64,000 nucleotides of DNA from Lwoffella lincolnii (GTDB taxonomy: Bacteria > Pseudomonadota > Gammaproteobacteria > Pseudomonadales > Moraxellaceae), in NCBI RefSeq assembly GCF_002014765.1, contig NZ_MUYT01000007.1, forward strand, positions 124,769-188,768, in the 5' to 3' direction. Numbering within the stretch: the stretch's first letter is position 1; every line of letters starts with the position of its first letter. The notes under the pieces are model-generated. The model saw only the letters and a program-made list of their open reading frames with translations. It had not been told where the DNA came from and ran no database searches. This document shows, one piece after another, positions 60,088 through 64,000 of this stretch. The position numbers and the translations under genes are program-made.

Positions 60088-61575
60088 ATGAGCCGTCGTG
60101 TCGCTAAGTCCGCCCAACCCTTAACCTTAATGACTCGCACCGCAGTAAGCTTGATGCTTGCCGTCAGTACAGCATTATCAGTCAATTTAACTGCCACTGC
60201 TTTGGGTGTTGGTATGGTTTCCCTAAGTTTAGGTACAACTGCTCAAGCCAAGGTTACCGCCACCGATTTTTCGGATTTGGTCAGTCAAGTTACCCCTGGC
60301 GTTGCACGGGTTAACGTTACCAAAGAAATCAGCCATGAAGAGCTGGCAAAAGCACAAACGGTTGAATTGCTCAGACAATTTTTTGGTAATCGACTACAAC
60401 TGCCTGACACACCACCCATACCAGCGGTGGAACATGCGTATGGTACGGCATTTTTTGTCACCAAAGATGGTTATATGCTGACCAATCATCATGTCATTGA
60501 AGGGGCAGACACCATCACCGTTACTTTAAGTGACCGCCGTGAATTAGATGCTAAGCTTATTGGCAGTGATGAACGTTCAGACGTGGCGGTGTTGAAAGTA
60601 GAAGGTAATGATTTTCCTGCGTTGCCATTGGGGGACTCTAATGCCATCAAGGTGGGTGAATCAGTATTGGCAATCGGTTCACCTTTTGGTTTTGATTATT
60701 CAGCTTCAGCAGGCATTGTTAGCTCAAAATCTCGTAACTTTTCTCGTCAAGCCAGCGTGCCATTTATCCAAACCGATGTGGCACTCAATCCAGGTAATTC
60801 AGGTGGTCCTTTATTTAATCGTCAAGGACAAGTCATCGGTATTAACTCTCGCATCTTTAGCGGCACAGGTGGCTATATGGGGCTGTCATTTTCCATTCCC
60901 ATTGATGCGGCGATGAATATCTATGCACAGTTAAAAGACACAGGCGAGGTCAAACGAGCTTATTTTGGTGTGTACCCACAAGACATTGACCGAAATTTGG
61001 CAGAAGCCTATGGCTTGGCATTGCCACAAGGAGCGTTGGTAACACAAGTATCGCCCGAATCACCTGCCAGTAAAGCAGGGCTTAAACGGGGTGATGTCAT
61101 CATAGAGTACAATGGTGAACGGCTACAAAGTGCTGATGACTTTGTCAATAAAGTCAATCAAGCTCACCCAAATGACAGATTTGATTTGCTTATCCAACGT
61201 AACAAAAAACCACAACGAGTTTATGGCACATTAAGTGCCGCCCCATCTGACATGCAGGCTGATGACAATGGTGCGACTAACAACACCATCGCCTTGGGAA
61301 TTCGTTTGCGTGAGTTGACCCGTGTGGAAGCCAAAGAGTTACAAGCCTTTAGAGTCGATAATGGCGTGTTGATTACTGCCGTAACACCGACAGGATTAGC
61401 AGCTCGCTCAGGATTGCAGGCTGGTGATGTGATTACCAATTTACACCAAAAACCAATAACAAGCATCGCAGATTTTATTTATGCTTTAGAATCACTACCA
61501 AAAAAAGGGGTGGTAACCATCGAAATTATCCGTAATGGCATTCCTGCCATCATTGGCTTGAGAATTGAAGACTAA
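60088..61575 (+). CDS. Periplasmic Do-family serine protease (DegP/MucD type)
   Basis: 495 residues. AAAAAGGAAGC precedes the ATG. Long signal peptide ending T-A-Q-A (about residue 54). Catalytic triad H135 (TNHHV), D165 (SDVAV) and S238 (NPGNSGG). Two PDZ domains follow (G-V-Y-P-Q-D and G-I-R-L-R-E-L starts). Degrades or chaperones misfolded envelope proteins. The absence of a long Q-rich LA loop and the length suit MucD/DegQ-like enzymes rather than enteric DegP. Its own transcript. Confidence 0.92.
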   Translation: MSRRVAKSAQPLTLMTRTAVSLMLAVSTALSVNLTATALGVGMVSLSLGTTAQAKVTATDFSDLVSQVTPGVARVNVTKEISHEELAKAQTVELLRQFFGNRLQLPDTPPIPAVEHAYGTAFFVTKDGYMLTNHHVIEGADTITVTLSDRRELDAKLIGSDERSDVAVLKVEGNDFPALPLGDSNAIKVGESVLAIGSPFGFDYSASAGIVSSKSRNFSRQASVPFIQTDVALNPGNSGGPLFNRQGQVIGINSRIFSGTGGYMGLSFSIPIDAAMNIYAQLKDTGEVKRAYFGVYPQDIDRNLAEAYGLALPQGALVTQVSPESPASKAGLKRGDVIIEYNGERLQSADDFVNKVNQAHPNDRFDLLIQRNKKPQRVYGTLSAAPSDMQADDNGATNNTIALGIRLRELTRVEAKELQAFRVDNGVLITAVTPTGLAARSGLQAGDVITNLHQKPITSIADFIYALESLPKKGVVTIEIIRNGIPAIIGLRIED

Positions 61576-61585
61576 CTTAACTGAC

Positions 61586-61603
61586 TTAGGGATACGCCCT
61601 AGG
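61586..61603. repeat. Solitary inverted-repeat end like the MITE at 42 kb
   Basis: TTAGGGATACGCCCTAGG. Its reverse complement reads CCTAGGGCGTATCCCTAA, one base from the MITE end GGGCGTGTCCCTA over the shared core. No partner end within reach, so this is a relic. Confidence 0.55.
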
Positions 61604-61604
61604 C

Positions 61605-61642
61605 TTGACATGCTGATTGAGCATGCCAAATCAGCATGTCAA
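61605..61642. repeat. 14-bp perfect inverted repeat after the protease gene
   Basis: TTGACATGCTGATT (61605-61618) and AATCAGCATGTCAA (61629-61642) with a ten-base loop that itself contains GCATGC. No T run follows, so a transcription terminator is uncertain. Confidence 0.75.
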
Positions 61643-61648
61643 ATGAAA

Positions 61649-61680
61649 TAAGCCAATGTAAATATAAGCCAATGTAAATA
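61649..61680. repeat. 16-bp tandem duplication
   Basis: TAAGCCAATGTAAATA at 61649-61664 and 61665-61680, perfect. Confidence 0.92.
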
Positions 61681-61735
61681 AAGGCAATCGCTGGAACTGG
61701 ACTTATCACCATCAGTGGTGATGTGCTAAAATAAC

Positions 61736-61769
61736 AAAATAGATGCTTTAATAAAATAGATGCTTTAAT
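61736..61769. repeat. 17-bp tandem duplication
   Basis: AAAATAGATGCTTTAAT at 61736-61752 and 61753-61769, perfect. Confidence 0.92.
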
Positions 61770-61816
61770 TTGGTGCTTTCATTTAACTGGGTGCTTTAGT
61801 CATGATAAGCACTGCC

Positions 61817-61848
61817 AGCAAGTAAATGATGAAGCAAGTAAATGATGA
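61817..61848. repeat. 16-bp tandem duplication upstream of dapA
   Basis: AGCAAGTAAATGATGA at 61817-61832 and 61833-61848, perfect, ending 37 bp before the dapA start. Confidence 0.92.
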
Positions 61849-61885
61849 TAAGCAAACAACGAACAAGCGGTAAAAAGGCAAACAT

Positions 61886-62791
61886 ATGACCACAGCGTAT
61901 GATGACATCAAAGGTGTGTTGCAAGGCTCTATAGTGGCACTGGTTACCCCAATGTTACCCAATGGCGACTTAGACTATACACGATTGGCTGACCTAATCG
62001 ATTGGCAAATTGAGCAAGGCACACATTGCTTGGTGGCGGTAGGGACAACTGGCGAATCTGCCACACTGACCGTCAAAGAGCACAGCGAAGTCATTGAATT
62101 TTTTGTCAAACAAGTGCGTGGCAGAGTGCCTGTCATTGCAGGCACAGGGGCAAACAGCACCCACGAAGCCATTGAACTGACTCGCCGTGCTAAGGTCGCT
62201 GGGGCAGATTGTGCTTTATTGGTTGCCCCTTATTATAACAAGCCCACCCAAGAAGGCTTATATCAGCATTACAAAGCCATTGCTCAAGCGGTCGATATGC
62301 CACAGATGCTTTATAATGTACCGGGGCGTACCGTGGTGGACATCACCCAAGAGACTTGCGAACGTTTGGCAAATATTGACAATATCATCGCCATCAAAGA
62401 TGCCACAGGCAATGTTAACCGTGGTCAGTTACTTTGTCGTGCCTTAAGCGGACGCATGACTGTGTTGTCAGGCGATGATAATACCGCCCTTGAGCTGATG
62501 CGTTATGGCAGTAAAGGTAATATCTCAGTCACTGCTAACATTGCCCCACACGCCATGAGCCAAGTCTTTGCTGCTGCTTTACAAGGTGATTGGGACACTG
62601 CCCATCAGGTGCATGATGGCATTAAACATTTACATCAAGATTTGTTTGTGGAATCAAGCCCCATTCCTGTCAAATATGCACTATATAAAATGGGTAAAAT
62701 CGATAAAGGTATCCGTCTGCCATTGGTATGGTTATCCCAACAACACCATGACAGAGTCGATGTTGCCCTAAAGCAAGCAGCTTTGATTTAA
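61886..62791 (+). CDS. dapA: 4-hydroxy-tetrahydrodipicolinate synthase
   Basis: 301 residues. Condenses pyruvate with aspartate semialdehyde for lysine and diaminopimelate. G-T-T-G-E-S (53-58), Y143 in L-Y-N-V-P-G-R-T, Schiff-base K171 in I-K-D-A-T-G. The order dapA, small bamC-like lipoprotein, purC matches dapA-bamC-purC of Escherichia coli. Confidence 0.95.
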   Translation: MTTAYDDIKGVLQGSIVALVTPMLPNGDLDYTRLADLIDWQIEQGTHCLVAVGTTGESATLTVKEHSEVIEFFVKQVRGRVPVIAGTGANSTHEAIELTRRAKVAGADCALLVAPYYNKPTQEGLYQHYKAIAQAVDMPQMLYNVPGRTVVDITQETCERLANIDNIIAIKDATGNVNRGQLLCRALSGRMTVLSGDDNTALELMRYGSKGNISVTANIAPHAMSQVFAAALQGDWDTAHQVHDGIKHLHQDLFVESSPIPVKYALYKMGKIDKGIRLPLVWLSQQHHDRVDVALKQAALI

Positions 62792-62875
62792 CTGTCTTTA
62801 ATATAACTGTCATTCGTTGACTTTATTATCATCAAGTTACCATTTGCAATCGTTTATGATTAGGACTGATTTGCC

Positions 62876-63175
62876 ATGCCAACTTTATTTCACTTTGTCC
62901 GTACCGCTTTCATCGTGCTATTGGCAAGTATTGCCATGTTAGTAACAGGCTGTCAAAGCACCAAAAACTTATTTGCCCAATATGATAATGGCAGTTTGGA
63001 CTATCAAAACAGCAAATTACTTGCCCCCATTCATCTGCCAGTCGAGCAAGAGACACAGCCATTTGTGCCACTTTATCCCATCATTGACTTAGGCGACAGT
63101 ACGATTGATGTTAAGAATGCGTCAGGGAAACAATATCAACTGCCAACACCGAGCCAAGATTTAACCAGCCCATAA
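62876..63175 (+). CDS. Short BamC-like (NlpB) lipoprotein
   Basis: 99 residues. Lipobox M-L-V-T-G-C with Cys 26. The rest matches the N-terminal unstructured lasso of BamC: Y-D-N-G-S-L-D-Y-Q-N-S-K-L-L-A-P-I, then V-P-L-Y-P-I-I-D-L-G. In Escherichia coli BamC is about 344 residues, with two helix-grip domains following this segment; both are missing and the stop comes right after. The BAM-binding lasso alone may suffice here. The gene keeps the family's place between dapA and purC. Not obviously frameshifted: no downstream BamC sequence was seen before purC. Confidence 0.75.
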   Translation: MPTLFHFVRTAFIVLLASIAMLVTGCQSTKNLFAQYDNGSLDYQNSKLLAPIHLPVEQETQPFVPLYPIIDLGDSTIDVKNASGKQYQLPTPSQDLTSP

Positions 63176-63258
63176 ACCATCAATCATAAGCCATCAGCCA
63201 ACCCAAGCGATTGTTTATTCATCTTTATTTGTCATCAAAATTTACTAAGGCTCTCATT

Positions 63259-63969
63259 ATGCAAAAGCAACAATTACTTTATAAAGGCAAAGCCAAATCT
63301 GTCTATGAAACCGATGACAGTGATTTTTTGATTTTACATTTTCGTGATGATACGTCAGCATTCAATGGTGAGCGTGTGGCACAGTTGGCACGCAAAGGAC
63401 AGGTAAATAACCGTTTTAATGCCTTTATTATGCAAAAACTGGCTGATGCTGGCATTGAGACCCATTTTGAAAAACAACTCAGCGATGATGAGGTGTTGGT
63501 TAAACGCTTACAGATGATACCTGTTGAATGTGTGGTACGTAATTATGCCGCTGGCAGTTTGGTTCGACGTTTGGGGTTGCAAGAGGGGCAAACGCTTAAC
63601 CCACCAACCTTTGAGCTGTTTTATAAAGACGATGCCTTAGGTGACCCAATGGTCAATGAATCGTTGGCGGTGTCATTGGGTTGGGCGACCCAAGAGCAGT
63701 TGAATGAAATGAAAACACTCACCCATCGTGTTAATGACGTGTTAAGCGAGTTGTTTGCTCAAGGTGATTTGATGTTGGTGGACTTTAAGCTGGAATTTGG
63801 CGTATTTCATCATCGCATCGTATTGGGTGATGAGTTTTCACCTGACGGTTGCCGAATTTGGGATAAAGCCACTAAGAAAAAACTGGACAAAGACCGCTTT
63901 CGCCAATCGCTGGGTGATGTCATCGAAGCGTATGAAGAGGTTGCCAATCGTATTGGTGTGCCGTTATAA
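63259..63969 (+). CDS. purC: Phosphoribosylaminoimidazole-succinocarboxamide synthase
   Basis: 236 residues from the ATG at 63259 (CTAAGG eight bases upstream), almost exactly the Escherichia coli length; in-frame codons from 63211 are unlikely. SAICAR synthase of purine synthesis. L-Y-K-G-K-A-K-S-V-Y-E, D-D-T-S-A-F-N-G-E-R, V-V-R-N-Y-A-A-G-S, and K-L-E-F-G. Last complete gene in the window. Confidence 0.96.
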   Translation: MQKQQLLYKGKAKSVYETDDSDFLILHFRDDTSAFNGERVAQLARKGQVNNRFNAFIMQKLADAGIETHFEKQLSDDEVLVKRLQMIPVECVVRNYAAGSLVRRLGLQEGQTLNPPTFELFYKDDALGDPMVNESLAVSLGWATQEQLNEMKTLTHRVNDVLSELFAQGDLMLVDFKLEFGVFHHRIVLGDEFSPDGCRIWDKATKKKLDKDRFRQSLGDVIEAYEEVANRIGVPL

Positions 63970-64000
63970 GCTGCCATCTGTTTTATCCTCCGTTGCCTTA

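Larger units (their letters stand above)
61576..61885. other. Intergenic region between the protease gene and dapA
   Basis: 310 bp dense with repeats: a solitary MITE-type end (61586-61603), a 14-bp perfect hairpin (61605-61642), and three separate perfect tandem duplications (61649-61680, 61736-61769, 61817-61848). No gene. The dapA ribosome site AAAGG is just before 61886. Confidence 0.7.

Noticed and set aside
61649..61848. CRISPR-like array
   Set aside because: The repeats are three different units, each present twice with no spacers; simple tandem duplications.
1..64000. tRNA, rRNA or riboswitch genes
   Set aside because: No cloverleaf ends, rRNA blocks or recognisable aptamer cores were seen by eye in the gaps; a covariance-model scan would be decisive.

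Overview
This window reads as a chromosomal stretch of a gammaproteobacterium of the Moraxellaceae, most likely a Moraxella. The support is indirect: gene order (yhbY / rlmE-ftsH-folP, sdhE-ygfX, birA-coaX, dapA-short bamC-purC), a ZnuD-type zinc receptor with a His-rich loop, metX and metW as near neighbours, moderate GC by eye, and low-complexity Asn/Asp/His/Gln insertions in otherwise ordinary enzymes. No rRNA, tRNA, CRISPR array or complete insertion sequence was seen.

Layout. 0.4-3 kb: DUF721/DciA-like protein, secreted CHAP hydrolase, DOMON-like protein and YhbY. 3-8 kb: rlmE, ftsH, folP, sdhE, ygfX-like gene. 8-14 kb: class V aminotransferase, then a sulfur region (persulfide dioxygenase and DUF2892 membrane protein, divergent BigR/SqrR-like ArsR repressor, SulP permease, and a TIGR01244 sulfurtransferase beyond a collapsed type III restriction-modification locus). 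14-21 kb: znuD behind a near-perfect Zur-box-like palindrome, phaB, a very long fadE. 21-24 kb: radC, ydcF, yfhL ferredoxin, Sel1 protein. 24-32 kb: polar amino-acid ABC transporter with one ATPase, three tandem paralogous binding lipoproteins and two permeases, interrupted by an inverted AGCS symporter. 32-39 kb: FAH-family hydrolase, birA, coaX, rubredoxin-reductase-like flavoprotein, hslO, META lipoprotein, gdhA. 39-42 kb: metW and metX with a decayed cytosine methyltransferase between them, then a 175-bp MITE-like element. 42-48 kb: hemH, SDR, glutaredoxin-like protein, lon. 47.7-52 kb: an AT-rich array of three Tle1-like (DUF2235) phospholipase C-terminal cassettes, each followed by a small lipoprotein or membrane protein, wedged between fthC and lon. 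52-64 kb: fumC, LysE exporter, rluA, trxA, nagZ, mltG, tmk, Do-family protease, dapA, bamC-like lipoprotein, purC.

Most genes are housekeeping. The accessory content sits at four scars: the type III R-M remnant (12.8-13.3 kb), the methyltransferase remnant (39.9-40.5 kb), the MITE (42.0 kb) and the Tle1-like/immunity-like array. The array is the most interesting locus: the three cassettes share a core but lack the GxSxG nucleophile half, their partners are divergent, and pieces of the same core lie at both outer edges. That is the layout expected of an orphan-cassette reservoir of a polymorphic toxin system. A second theme is frequent short (13-20 bp) perfect tandem duplications between genes and in-frame low-complexity insertions inside conserved enzymes.
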